Source: Catellatospora citrea
GTDB lineage: Bacteria > Actinomycetota > Actinomycetes > Mycobacteriales > Micromonosporaceae
DNA: 64,000 bases
Direction: 5' to 3'
Assembly: GCF_003610235.1 (NCBI RefSeq)
Contig: NZ_RAPR01000001.1
Coordinates: forward strand, 4,712,001-4,776,000
Position 1 is the first letter of the stretch. Each line of letters opens with the position of its first letter. The notes beneath the pieces were generated by a model. The model was not told where the DNA came from, searched no databases, and saw only the letters and a list, made by a program, of their open reading frames with translations. A program made the position numbers and the translations under genes. Positions 55,019-63,717 of this stretch are shown one piece after another.

Positions 55019-55581
55019 GGCTGCCCGGGCTCCCAGGACATCAGGTTCGCGAACAGGTCGGCCTGCTCGACCGCGTCGTCGAGGGCGTGGTGGGTGTGCG
55101 GCCGGGTGGACAGCAGCTGCTTCGGCATCGCCCGCTTGTGCGCCCGGCCGAACGGCACGCCTGCCTTGATCGCGTATGCCGTCTTCACGTCCAGGCAGCC
55201 CGAGTGGCCGAACACGCTCGCACCGGTGAACCGGATCAGGTACCAGTACACGAACATCCAGTCGAAGCTGGCCGGATACGCCACGAACACCGGCCGGGCC
55301 TCGCCCGCGGTCGCGGTCACCCACCGGCTGAACTCCCGCATCGCGACCGCCGGGTCGGCCCCGTCACGCTGCAGCGCCGCACGGTCGAGCCCGGACACCT
55401 CCAGCGCCGCGGGCACGAACTCGTCGCTGATCGGCCGCAGCTCGCGGTAGAACGTCGCCGCGGTCGGGTCGGTCCGCGCGAACGCCTCGCCCATGGTCCC
55501 GGCCACCGCCGCGCCGAAGCTCAGCATCGAGTACGGCCCCGGGATCGGTCCGTCGGCCTCGACATCGACCGAGAAGTACAT
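55015..55581 (-). CDS. DnaQ-like 3'-5' exonuclease
   Basis: Exonuclease-fold protein of 188 aa. DEDDh motifs are visible: FSVDVEADGPIPG (Asp and Glu), a middle Asp in FVAYPASFDWMFVYWYL, and HHALDDAVEQA (His and Asp). It is close to actinobacterial single-domain exonucleases acting on DNA or RNA ends; the substrate is not known. ATG 55581 starts just before the first strand; upstream GTG codons (55593) are possible. It overlaps the convergent gene by the four bases CTAG. Confidence 0.82.
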   Translation of the reverse strand: MYFSVDVEADGPIPGPYSMLSFGAAVAGTMGEAFARTDPTAATFYRELRPISDEFVPAALEVSGLDRAALQRDGADPAVAMREFSRWVTATAGEARPVFVAYPASFDWMFVYWYLIRFTGASVFGHSGCLDVKTAYAIKAGVPFGRAHKRAMPKQLLSTRPHTHHALDDAVEQADLFANLMSWEPGQP

Positions 55582-55701
55582 GTCCGCGCGCACCGCGCAC
55601 CACGCTTTCGACGAGGGTGTATGCAACGCGGGTCAGCCTAGGGCGGCCCGGTCCACGTCGCACCCGCTTTCCGGGGGGCTGACCCGGCGCGTCCGGCGCG
55701 G

Positions 55702-55707
55702 CACAAT
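55702..55707 (+). promoter_or_regulatory. -10-like hexamer of a leaderless gene
   Basis: CACAAT, 6 nt before the GTG at 55714. Confidence 0.35.
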
Positions 55708-55713
55708 CCACCT

Positions 55714-56478
55714 GTGACACCCCCTCTGACGGCGACGCCCATGCAGACCGCGGCGATGGCGGCCGATGCGGTGAACCGGCTCGGCGGCGCGTTCCTGGAA
55801 TGCCCCCGGACCCTGCGGCGCGCCCGCGAACTCGGCCTCACCGGCTGGGCCTGCTACGTCGCCGGGCGGGGCGGGGCGCTGGGCGACGTACGCCCCGACA
55901 CCGTGGCCGCGGCGCTGGGCCTGATCACCCCCGAGGCGGTGCGTGACGGCTGGGACGCGGCCCGCCGCGCCCTGTCGCCGCGCGAGGTCGCGGCGCACCT
56001 GCTGGCCGAGTGCTGCCGCTGGGGCAGCGAGCACCTCGACGACGCGCCGAAGGTGGACCGCCTGGTCGAGCTGACCGAGAAGGCGGTGCTCGCCGCCGAC
56101 GGCGCGGGCCTGCCGCTGTTCGCGGCGTGGCGGGCGATGCCGATGCCCGGGGACGGGCCGGGCGCGCGGGCCGCCGTCGCGCTGCACCTGCTGCGCGAGC
56201 ACCGGGCCGGGGCACTGCTGCTCGGGGTGCGGTCCAGCGGCCTGAGCCCGATGGAGGCGCTGATCGCCGGCCCCGAGGGCGAGGCGGCCGCGGTGGCGTT
56301 CGGCTGGCAGCCGCCGTACCCGCCGGTGGCTCCGCTGCTGCGCCGCCGCGCCTGGGCGGACGCGGTGGCCGACCGCATCAGCGGCCAGGCCGTGCAGAAC
56401 TTCACCCCCGCCGAGCGCGGCGAATGGATCACCATCCTCAAGGACACCACCCGCACCGTCTTCACCCGCCGCCGCTGA
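55714..56478 (+). CDS. SCO6745-family protein
   Basis: Protein of 254 aa, Ala-rich and largely helical. It has the features I associate with the SCO6745 family: LGGAFLECPRTLRRARELGL, GWACYVAGRGGALGDV, LITPEAVRDGWDAARR, LAECCRWGSEHL and a C-terminal ERGEWITILK. A helix-turn-helix-like character has been proposed for such proteins; no function is established. No signal peptide. GTG 55714 fits a leaderless start. Confidence 0.75.
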   Translation: MTPPLTATPMQTAAMAADAVNRLGGAFLECPRTLRRARELGLTGWACYVAGRGGALGDVRPDTVAAALGLITPEAVRDGWDAARRALSPREVAAHLLAECCRWGSEHLDDAPKVDRLVELTEKAVLAADGAGLPLFAAWRAMPMPGDGPGARAAVALHLLREHRAGALLLGVRSSGLSPMEALIAGPEGEAAAVAFGWQPPYPPVAPLLRRRAWADAVADRISGQAVQNFTPAERGEWITILKDTTRTVFTRRR

Positions 56479-56514
56479 CCCCCTAAACCGCTGGTGGTCA
56501 TCGGGGCGGGTTGC

Positions 56515-56520
56515 CAGGAT
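56515..56520 (+). promoter_or_regulatory. -10-like hexamer of a leaderless gene
   Basis: CAGGAT, 6 nt before the GTG at 56527; no ribosome site. Confidence 0.4.
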
Positions 56521-56526
56521 GGCGGC

Positions 56527-57453
56527 GTGACGAACGAACTTCCCGAGGGCTGGTCATTCCGGCCGACACGCGACGCCGACGCCGACGACCTGCTGGCGCT
56601 CGTGCACGCCAGTGACATGACCGCGGTCGGCTTCGCCGACTTCGCCCCGGAGGACGTCGCCGAGGCGCTGGCGGGGCCGTTCAGCACCGTCGCGGTCACC
56701 GCCGCCGGTGCGATCGCGGGCTGGGGCTACCTGGAGAACCCGGGCACCGCCCCGCGTGACTTCCTGGAGGTGTACGTGCACCCGGAGGGCGGCCGCCCCG
56801 CGATGCGGCCGCTGCTGGCCCGGATGCTCGCGGAGATCGAGCGCCGGGCACGGGAGCGCGGCGGCGAGGGCACGGTCCGGGCCGGGGCCATCCCGGTCGA
56901 GACCTACTGGATCGAGTCACTGACCGCGGCGGGCTTCGAGTTCGTGAAGCAGTACGCCCGCATGCAGCTCGACCTGCCGGCGCCGGCGGTCGCCGCGGTG
57001 CCCGGCGTGACCGTGCGCCCGGTGCGCGAGGACGAGATGCCGGAGTTCTTCGCGGTGCTGGACGCGGCGTTCCGGGACACGCCCGACTACCAGCCGACCG
57101 GCTACGACCGGTGGCGCGAGCGCTTCCTCGACGGGCACCGGGTGCGCCTGGACGAGTGGTTCGTCGCCGAGGTCGACGGGTCCATGGCCGGCATCCTGCA
57201 GTCCTCGGAGCAGAGCGAGGCCGTCAACGAGGGCTGGGTGAAGCACCTGGCCGTGCGCGCCGAGTTCCGCAAGCGCGGGGTGGGCCGCGCGCTGCTGGCC
57301 GCCGCGTTCGCGCGTTACCTGGCCAACGGCCGGGTGTCGGCGGGTCTCGGCGTGGACCTGGCGAACCCGACCGAGGCCATCCGGCTCTACACCGGGGTGG
57401 GCATGCGGGCGGCCTACCAGGCCGACATCTACGAGCGTCCGGCCCTGGACTAG
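56527..57453 (+). CDS. GNAT acetyltransferase, tandem domains
   Basis: Protein of 308 aa with two GNAT folds. The N-terminal one (about 1-155) ends in VETYWIESLTAAGFEFVKQ and looks degenerate. The C-terminal one (about 160-308) keeps the acetyl-CoA loop: WVKHLAVRAEFRKRGVGRAL, then GVDLANPTEAIRLYTGVGM. Related two-domain proteins include mycothiol synthase, but the substrate here is not determined. The stop shares CTAG with the convergent GGCT gene. Confidence 0.85.
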   Translation: MTNELPEGWSFRPTRDADADDLLALVHASDMTAVGFADFAPEDVAEALAGPFSTVAVTAAGAIAGWGYLENPGTAPRDFLEVYVHPEGGRPAMRPLLARMLAEIERRARERGGEGTVRAGAIPVETYWIESLTAAGFEFVKQYARMQLDLPAPAVAAVPGVTVRPVREDEMPEFFAVLDAAFRDTPDYQPTGYDRWRERFLDGHRVRLDEWFVAEVDGSMAGILQSSEQSEAVNEGWVKHLAVRAEFRKRGVGRALLAAAFARYLANGRVSAGLGVDLANPTEAIRLYTGVGMRAAYQADIYERPALD

Positions 57454-57905
57454 GGCCGGACGGTGCGGGTGGGCCGGGCGCGCAGCGCGGCGACGTAGTC
57501 GTCGGGGGCGCCCGCCTTCTCCGCCGCGTTCGCGATCTCCGACAGGTACCAGGCGGTGGGCAGGCCGCCCTCGTAGCCGTGGAAGACGTAGACGTAGGCC
57601 AGCGCGCTGCCGTCGAGCGTCGCGACCCGTAGCTGCAGCTTGGTGTAGGTGCCCGCGTTCGCGCCCTCGACCTCGTCGAGCGCCGCCTCGTCCCACGGGT
57701 GCACGTCGTAGAGCGCCACGAAGATCCTGTCTCCGGGCGATTCGACGATCGTGGTGACCGCGCCTTCCCAGCCGACCTCGTCCTCGCCTGCGAAGGTCAG
57801 CCGCCAATCTTCGAGCCAGCCGGTCCCGACCATAGGCGAGTGCGGACAGTAGGCCCGCATGCGGGCTGGGTCCAGGTTCGAGCCGTACGCTGCGTAATGA
57901 CGCAC
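57450..57905 (-). CDS. gamma-glutamylcyclotransferase-like protein
   Basis: Protein of 151 aa with the family opening RHYAAYGSNLDPARM (substrate-binding YGSN loop) and the catalytic Glu region around VEGANAGTYTKLQL. Such enzymes release 5-oxoproline from gamma-glutamyl compounds; bacterial members are diverse and the substrate is unknown. GTG 57905 has TATCGT 7 nt upstream (leaderless). It is convergent with GNAT (4-bp overlap) and divergent from lpdA. Confidence 0.85.
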   Translation of the reverse strand: MRHYAAYGSNLDPARMRAYCPHSPMVGTGWLEDWRLTFAGEDEVGWEGAVTTIVESPGDRIFVALYDVHPWDEAALDEVEGANAGTYTKLQLRVATLDGSALAYVYVFHGYEGGLPTAWYLSEIANAAEKAGAPDDYVAALRARPTRTVRP

Positions 57906-57912
57906 GGCGATG

Positions 57913-57918
57913 ACGATA
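57913..57918 (-). promoter_or_regulatory. -10-like hexamer of the GGCT gene
   Basis: TATCGT on the minus strand, 7 nt before the GTG at 57905. Confidence 0.35.
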
Positions 57919-58051
57919 GCCGCCCGGACCGCTCGCTGAGAATACGCCCGTGCGTGTCGGACCACTCGGTGTCTTTTCGAGCACACTCGGTGAGCGTGAG
58001 CCGGGTCGCATCCGCGCCTGGCGGACTTGCCCGGTAGGGAAGAATGACACC

Positions 58052-59455
58052 GTGAGTCGGATTGTGATCATCGGTGGCGGCCCCGCCGGATACGAGGCGG
58101 CGCTCGTCGCCGCGCAGCTCGACGCGGACGTCACGGTCGTGGAAGCCGACGGTGCCGGCGGCGCCTGCGTGCTGCACGACTGCGTCCCGTCCAAGACCTT
58201 CATCGCCAGCTCCGAGGTCGTGACGAGCTATCGCGACACCGAGGAGTTCGGCGTCCACTCCGAGGGCCCGGGGACCGTCACCGTCGACGCCGCCGCGGTG
58301 CACGGCCGGGTCAAGCGGCTGGCCCTGGCGCAGTCCGGCGACATCCACGCCAAGCTGATCAAGGCCGGGGTCACCCTGGTCAGGGGCACCGCGAAGATGG
58401 GCGACGACACGCTCGGACACACCCACCGGGTGCGGGTGCGCCCGGCCGACGGCGACGCCGAGTACGCCATCGACGCCGGCACGGTGCTGATCGCGACCGG
58501 CGCGACGCCGCGCCGGCTGCCGTCGGCGGTGCCCGACGGCGAGCGCATCCTGACCTGGCGGCAGGTGTACGACCTGCCCGCGCTGCCCGAGCACCTGATC
58601 GTCATCGGCTCCGGCGTCACCGGCGCCGAGTTCGCCTCGTCCTACCTGGCCATGGGCGTGCCGGTCACCCTGGTGTCGTCCCGCGACCGGGTCATGCCGC
58701 ACGAGGACGCCGACGCGGCGATGGCCATCGAACGGGTGTTCCGGACCCGCGGCATGACCATCCTGAACAACTCGCGGGCCGACGCGGTCAAGCGGGTCGG
58801 CGACGGTGTCGAGGTGACCCTGTCCGACGGCCGGGTGGTCACCGGCTCGCACGCGCTGATGGCGGTCGGCTCCATCCCCAACACCGCCGACCTGGGCCTG
58901 ACCGAATACGGCGTCACCGTGGGCCCCGGCGGTTACGTCACGGTCGACCGGGTGTCGCGCACCAACGTGCCCGGGGTGTACGCGGCCGGCGACTGCACCG
59001 GCGTGCTCCCGCTGGCCAGCGTCGCGGCCATGCAGGGCCGCATCGCGATGTGGCACGCGCTCGGCGAGGCGGTGGCCCCGCTGCGGCTGCGCACCGTCGC
59101 CGCGAACGTGTTCACCGACCCGGAGCTGGCCACCGTCGGCGTCTCGCAGGCCGACGTCGACAGCGGCAAGGTCCCGGCCCGGCAGGTCATGCTGCCGCTG
59201 GCCGGCAACGCCCGCGCCAAGATGGCCGGCCTCGACGACGGCTTCATCAAGCTGTTCTGCCGCCCGGCCAGCGGCATCGTGGTCGGCGGCGTGGTCGTCG
59301 CCCCCCGCGCCAGCGAGCTGATCATGCCGCTGACGATGGCGGTGGAGAACCACATGACCGTGGACCAGCTCGCCCACACCATCACCATCTACCCGTCGCT
59401 GAGCGGCAGCCTCGCCGAGGCCGCCCGCCAGCTGATGCAGCACGACGTCGAGTAG
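58052..59455 (+). CDS. lpdA: NAD(P)H-quinone dehydrogenase (LpdA-type flavoprotein)
   Basis: Flavoprotein disulfide-reductase-family enzyme, 467 aa. FAD site IVIIGGGPAGYEAALVAAQL, redox motif GGACVLHDCVPSK, NAD(P) site HLIVIGSGVTGAEFASSYL and second FAD motif GVYAAGDCTGVLPL. The C-terminal dimer motif reads TITIYPSLSGSL, where true lipoamide dehydrogenases have HAHPTLSE. The missing His fits mycobacterial LpdA, a quinone reductase and not a lipoamide dehydrogenase. GTG 58052 follows AGGGAAG. A 47-bp palindrome lies right after the stop. Confidence 0.9.
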   Translation: MSRIVIIGGGPAGYEAALVAAQLDADVTVVEADGAGGACVLHDCVPSKTFIASSEVVTSYRDTEEFGVHSEGPGTVTVDAAAVHGRVKRLALAQSGDIHAKLIKAGVTLVRGTAKMGDDTLGHTHRVRVRPADGDAEYAIDAGTVLIATGATPRRLPSAVPDGERILTWRQVYDLPALPEHLIVIGSGVTGAEFASSYLAMGVPVTLVSSRDRVMPHEDADAAMAIERVFRTRGMTILNNSRADAVKRVGDGVEVTLSDGRVVTGSHALMAVGSIPNTADLGLTEYGVTVGPGGYVTVDRVSRTNVPGVYAAGDCTGVLPLASVAAMQGRIAMWHALGEAVAPLRLRTVAANVFTDPELATVGVSQADVDSGKVPARQVMLPLAGNARAKMAGLDDGFIKLFCRPASGIVVGGVVVAPRASELIMPLTMAVENHMTVDQLAHTITIYPSLSGSLAEAARQLMQHDVE

Positions 59456-59461
59456 GCCGTG

Positions 59462-59508
59462 CACTTCATCGCAACTCCAGTTATGGTAACTGGAGTTGCG
59501 ATGAAGTG
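59462..59508. repeat. 47-bp perfect palindrome upstream of the ATPase gene
   Basis: Two exact 22-bp arms (59462-59483 and 59487-59508) around TGG. The first arm begins CACTTCATCGCAACTCCAG. It starts 7 nt after the lpdA stop and ends 7 nt before the ATPase ATG. It is a candidate terminator, operator or autoregulatory site. Confidence 0.85.
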
Positions 59509-59515
59509 AGGCAGG

Positions 59516-60985
59516 ATGCTCGACAAGCCGTCCGAGCTGCTCGAACGTGATCGTGAATGGCGGGCGCTGGCGCAGTTCGCAGGCAACCCCGCCCTCGGCG
59601 CGTCACTGGGCCTGGTCTACGGCCGCCGTCGGCAGGGCAAGACCTTCATGCTGGAGTTGCTGAGCCTCGCCGCGAACGGCTTCATGTTCACCGCCTCCCA
59701 GCTCTACGGCCCGGAGAACCTGCGCGCCCTGAGCGAGGCATACCGCGCCTACACGGGCACCGAGGATCCGGTGCGCTTCGCCGACTGGCGGGAGGCGGTC
59801 GACGCGCTGCTGCGACTCGGCGAGCGTGGGGACGGCCCGACGCTCGTCGTGCTCGACGAGTTCCCGTACCTGCTGGACGACGAGCCGGCGCTGCCGTCGC
59901 TGATCCAGGCCGCACTGAGCCCGCTGAGCCGCGCGGTGAAGCAGAGCCGGACCCGGCTGATCTTGTGCGGCAGCGCCATGACGACGATGCGGAAGTTGCT
60001 GGTCGGCACCGCACCGCTGCGCGGCCGGGCGGTGCTGGAGATGAACCTCGCCACCCTCGACTACCGGGCCACGTCCCAGCTGTGGGGACTGGACGGCGAT
60101 CCGGACGCGGCCTTCCGGGTGCACGCGCTGGTCGGTGGCACCCCCGCTTATCTCGGCATGAGCGCCGGACCGCTGGTCGAGGACGGCTTCGACGGCTGGA
60201 TCGAGCGAGGCCTGCTGAACCCGCTGTCCGCGATGTTCCGCGAAGGCAACGTGCTGCTCTACGAGCAGCCGGAGCTGGTCGACGAGACGCTGTACTTCTC
60301 GGTCCTGAACGCGATCGCGGGCGGTGCCTGCCGACGCAGTGAGATCGCGGGCAGGCTCGGTCGGCCCGACAGCTCGCTGAGCCATGCGCTGGCCGTGCTG
60401 GAGGAGGTGCGGCTGGTCGAGCGGGTTGAAGACGCGCTGGTCGCCAAGCGTCCGGTCTACCGGATCGCCGAGCCGCTCATCCGCTTCCACCAACTGGTGA
60501 TCCGGCCGCGTGAGGCGGCGATCGCGGGACTCGGCGGCGACCGGGTCTGGCCGACAGTCCAGGACACCGTGGACGCGAAGATATACGGGCCGCACTTCGA
60601 GCAGCTCTGCCGGGAGTGGACGCTGATCTACGCGTCCGATGCCAGTCGGGGAGGCTTCGTCAACCAGGTGCGATCGGCCACGGTGGCCTGCCGCGAGCAC
60701 CGTCAGGGACATGAGATCGACGTCGTCGCGCTCAGCGAGAACTCGTACGAGCCGACCGTGATCAGGGCCATCGGCGAGGCGAAGTCGGGCGGGCAGCCGG
60801 TCGGCACGGGTGAGCTGGAACGACTGGTCCACCTGCGCGAACTGCTGCCTTCGGCCAAGGCCGCCGATCCGGTCAGGCTGCTGCTGTTCGCCCGCTCCGG
60901 GTTCACGCCCGACCTCACACGACTTGCCACACAGCGCGACGACGTGGAGCTCGTCGACATAGGACGGCTTTACTCGGGCAGTTGA
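59516..60985 (+). CDS. archaeal-type ATPase with DUF234 nuclease-like C-terminus
   Basis: Protein of 489 aa. P-loop ATPase domain (about 1-230): GLVYGRRRQGKTFMLELLS (Walker A), TLVVLDEFPYLLDDEPAL (Walker B) and ILCGSAMTTMRKLL (sensor). A winged helix follows (about 260-320, RSEIAGRLGRPDSSLSHAL). The C-terminus is DUF234-like with restriction-endonuclease-type residues: HEIDVVAL and IGEAKSG (D...ExK). ATG 59516 has GAGGCAGG immediately upstream, formed partly by the palindrome. Homologues are sporadic and often mobile. The role is unknown; nucleic-acid processing or defence is inferred. Confidence 0.85.
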   Translation: MLDKPSELLERDREWRALAQFAGNPALGASLGLVYGRRRQGKTFMLELLSLAANGFMFTASQLYGPENLRALSEAYRAYTGTEDPVRFADWREAVDALLRLGERGDGPTLVVLDEFPYLLDDEPALPSLIQAALSPLSRAVKQSRTRLILCGSAMTTMRKLLVGTAPLRGRAVLEMNLATLDYRATSQLWGLDGDPDAAFRVHALVGGTPAYLGMSAGPLVEDGFDGWIERGLLNPLSAMFREGNVLLYEQPELVDETLYFSVLNAIAGGACRRSEIAGRLGRPDSSLSHALAVLEEVRLVERVEDALVAKRPVYRIAEPLIRFHQLVIRPREAAIAGLGGDRVWPTVQDTVDAKIYGPHFEQLCREWTLIYASDASRGGFVNQVRSATVACREHRQGHEIDVVALSENSYEPTVIRAIGEAKSGGQPVGTGELERLVHLRELLPSAKAADPVRLLLFARSGFTPDLTRLATQRDDVELVDIGRLYSGS

Positions 60986-61038
60986 CCAGCTGCCGTCCCA
61001 CATCTCACATCGTTTACGCAATCGCAATGCGGTCCGCG

Positions 61039-61044
61039 TAGCGT
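61039..61044 (+). promoter_or_regulatory. -10-like hexamer of the ATP-grasp operon
   Basis: TAGCGT, 6 nt before the ATG at 61051; leaderless pattern. Confidence 0.4.
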
Positions 61045-61050
61045 CGGGAC

Positions 61051-62640
61051 ATGGCGGACCTTTTCGAGGACTACCCGCTCGGTCCCGGCTGGGACGAGAT
61101 GTTCGGTGTTCCGGGCGAGCCCCGGCCGACCTACGAGGCGCTGCACGCGACGCTGCGCCCGCTGGCCGGCGGCGAGCTGAGAGTCCGGGCCGAGGTGCTG
61201 GCCAGAGCCTTCCTCGACCAGGGCATCACATTCGCTCTCAAGGGCGTCGAGCGGCCGTTCCCGCTCGACATCGTGCCCCGCATCATCGCCGCCGAGCAGT
61301 GGCGGCAGGTCGAGGCGGGAGTCGCCCAGCGGGTGCGGGCGCTGGAGGCGTTCCTGGCCGACGTGTACGGCGAGGGCCATGTCCTGCGCGACGGCGTCGT
61401 GCCCCGGCGCATCATCGTGACCAGCGCCCACTTCCACCGCGAGGCGGCCGGCATCGTGCCGCCGAACGGGGTGCGCGTGCACGTCGCCGGGGTCGACCTG
61501 ATCCGCGACGAGGCCGGCGAGTTCCGGGTGCTGGAGGACAACGTGCGCACCCCGTCCGGGGTGAGCTACGTGATGGAGAACCGGCGCGCCATGGCGCACG
61601 TGCTGCCCGAGGTGTTCGCACAGACGCGGGTGCGCCCCGTCGAGTCGTACCCCGGCATGCTCCTGCAGGCTTTGCGTGCCTCCGCACCGGCCGGAGTGGA
61701 CGATCCGACCGTGGTGGTGCTCACCCCCGGCGTGCACAACTCGGCCTACTTCGAGCACGCGCTGCTGGCCCGGGAGATGGGCGTGGAGCTGGTCGAGGGG
61801 CGTGACCTGGTGTGCGCGGGCAACGAGGTGGCCATGCGCACCACCGCGGGCGAGCAGCGGGTCGACGTCATCTACCGGCGCATCGACGACGAGTTCCTGG
61901 ACCCGGTGCACTTCCGGGCCGACTCGATGCTCGGCTGCGCGGGCCTGCTCAACGCCGCGCGGGCGGGCAACGTCACCATCGCCAACGCGATCGGCAACGG
62001 CGTCGCCGACGACAAGCTGCTCTACACGTACGTGCCGGACCTGATCCGGTACTACCTCGGCGAGGAGCCGCTGCTGTCCAACGTGGAGACCTACCGGCTC
62101 GACGACCCGGACGTGCGCACCCACGTGCTGAGCCGACTGGACGAGCTGGTGCTCAAGCCGGTCGACGGCTCCGGCGGCGCGGGCATCGTGATCGGCTCGC
62201 AGGCCACCGAGGAGCAGCTGGAGCACGTACGCCAGCGCATCCAGCTCGACCCGCGCGGCTGGATCGCGCAGCGCGAGGTGAAGCTGTCCATGGTGCCGAC
62301 GCTGATCGAGGACCGGCTCCGCCCGCGGCATGTGGACCTGCGGCCGTTCGCGGTCAACGACGGCAACCAGGTGCGGGTGCTGCCCGGTGGCCTGACCCGG
62401 GTCGCGCTGCCCGAAGGCGCGCTGGTGGTCAACTCCAGTCAGGGCGGCGGCTCGAAGGACACCTGGGTGCTGCCCGAACCGGGCGCCCCGGCCGAGGAAT
62501 GGCAGCAGGACCCGTTCCCCGACGAGATCGCGGTGATCCCCTCGCCGCGCCGGCCCGACCCCGGGCCTGGTCAGTCCGGCAACAACCAGCAGCAGCAACA
62601 GCAGCAGCAGGCACGAGCCGACGGGAGGGACCGATGCTGA
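61051..62640 (+). CDS. circularly permuted type 2 ATP-grasp protein
   Basis: Predicted ATP-dependent carboxylate-amine ligase, 529 aa. Seen: RVLEDNVRTPSGVSYVMENR, VIYRRIDDEFLDP, IGNGVADDKLLYTYVPDLI, LVLKPVDGSGGAGIVIG (ATP-binding Lys and glycine loop) and HVDLRPFAVNDG. The last 35 residues are a Pro/Gln-rich tail with eight consecutive Gln, outside the fold. It is first in an operon with alpha-E and transglutaminase-like genes, a set known across bacteria and proposed to make and process a peptide or amide. Substrates are unproven. The stop overlaps the alpha-E start. Confidence 0.9.
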   Translation: MADLFEDYPLGPGWDEMFGVPGEPRPTYEALHATLRPLAGGELRVRAEVLARAFLDQGITFALKGVERPFPLDIVPRIIAAEQWRQVEAGVAQRVRALEAFLADVYGEGHVLRDGVVPRRIIVTSAHFHREAAGIVPPNGVRVHVAGVDLIRDEAGEFRVLEDNVRTPSGVSYVMENRRAMAHVLPEVFAQTRVRPVESYPGMLLQALRASAPAGVDDPTVVVLTPGVHNSAYFEHALLAREMGVELVEGRDLVCAGNEVAMRTTAGEQRVDVIYRRIDDEFLDPVHFRADSMLGCAGLLNAARAGNVTIANAIGNGVADDKLLYTYVPDLIRYYLGEEPLLSNVETYRLDDPDVRTHVLSRLDELVLKPVDGSGGAGIVIGSQATEEQLEHVRQRIQLDPRGWIAQREVKLSMVPTLIEDRLRPRHVDLRPFAVNDGNQVRVLPGGLTRVALPEGALVVNSSQGGGSKDTWVLPEPGAPAEEWQQDPFPDEIAVIPSPRRPDPGPGQSGNNQQQQQQQQARADGRDRC

Positions 62641-63590
62641 GCCGGATCGCCGAATCGCTCTACTGGATCGGGCGCTACGTCGAACGCGCCGAGGACACCG
62701 CCCGCATCCTCGACGTGCACCTGCACCGGATGCTGCAGGACCCGTGGACCGACGAGGAGCAGGCCTGCCGGTCCCTGCTGGCGGTCATGGGACTGCCCCT
62801 CGGCCCCGAGGAGAGCGCCAGCCTGCCGGGCGTCGTGGAACGCCTCGGCCTCGACCTGACCAGCACCAGCTCGGTGCTGGGCGCGCTGGCCGCGGCCCGG
62901 GAGAACGCCCGCGGCGCGCGCGAGACGGTCAGCGCCGAGATGTGGGAGTGCCTCAACACCACCTGGCTGGGCCTGGCCGGCTCGCGCCGCCGCATCGAGG
63001 AGGGCGGCGTGCACCAGTTCTTCACCTGGGTACGCGAGCGCTGCTCGGTGCTGGCCGGGCTCGCCGACGCCACCATGAGCCGCGACGAGGGCTGGCTGTT
63101 CCTGGTGCTGGGCCGCAGCGTGGAACGGGTCGACATGACCGCGCGGCTGCTGTCCACGCACACCCGCGCGGGCGGCAGCATCCCGAACTGGCTGACCCTG
63201 CTGCGCTCGTGCGGGGCGTGGGAGACCTACCTGCGCACCTACCGCGGCTCGCTCAGCGACCGGCACGCCGCCGAGTTCCTGCTGCTCGACCGGCTGTTCC
63301 CGCGCTCGATCCTGGCCGCGCTGGTCACCGCCGAGTCCTGCCTGGCCGAGCTGGAGCCGACCGGCGGCACCACCCGCACCGGCCGGGTCGGCGTGGGCAC
63401 AGACGCCCAGCGCATCCTCGGCCGCGCCCGCACCGACCTGGCCTACCGCGCCCCCGAGGAACTGCTCGCCGACCTCGGCCCCGTCCTGTCCGGCCTGGAA
63501 CGCACCTGCTCCCAGGTCAACGACGCGGTCTCGGCCCGCTACTTCCGCCAGACCGCCGCCGTCCACTGGCAGGCCGGAGCGGTGGCATGA
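62634..63590 (+). CDS. alpha-E domain protein (DUF403)
   Basis: All-helical 318-aa protein opening LSRIAESLYWIGRYVERAED, with conserved ENARGARETVSAEMWECLN and FLVLGRSVERVDMTARLL. The alpha-E domain is the constant partner of type 2 ATP-grasp proteins; its chemistry is unknown. ATG 62634 has GGGAGGG at a normal distance and overlaps the ATP-grasp end by 7 bp. A 127-bp gap with an imperfect palindrome separates it from the next gene. Confidence 0.9.
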   Translation: MLSRIAESLYWIGRYVERAEDTARILDVHLHRMLQDPWTDEEQACRSLLAVMGLPLGPEESASLPGVVERLGLDLTSTSSVLGALAAARENARGARETVSAEMWECLNTTWLGLAGSRRRIEEGGVHQFFTWVRERCSVLAGLADATMSRDEGWLFLVLGRSVERVDMTARLLSTHTRAGGSIPNWLTLLRSCGAWETYLRTYRGSLSDRHAAEFLLLDRLFPRSILAALVTAESCLAELEPTGGTTRTGRVGVGTDAQRILGRARTDLAYRAPEELLADLGPVLSGLERTCSQVNDAVSARYFRQTAAVHWQAGAVA

Positions 63591-63608
63591 CTCCGCGCCC
63601 CCCTTTGC

Positions 63609-63671
63609 CGCAACTCTTAAAGAGTCGCGGCCTCCAGGACGTGTCGAAGGCGCATGTCTTTCAGAGTTGCG
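63609..63671. repeat. imperfect palindrome in the ATP-grasp operon
   Basis: Arms of 21 bp (CGCAACTCTTAAAGAGTCGCG and the complement of CGCAACTCTGAAAGACATGCG in 20-nt core) match at 16 positions around a 21-nt centre, inside the gap between the alpha-E and transglutaminase-like genes. Confidence 0.6.
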
Positions 63672-63717
63672 CCAGGTGGGTGGACCGCCGGGGCGCGGAG
63701 TGCAGGGAGGAGAGGGG

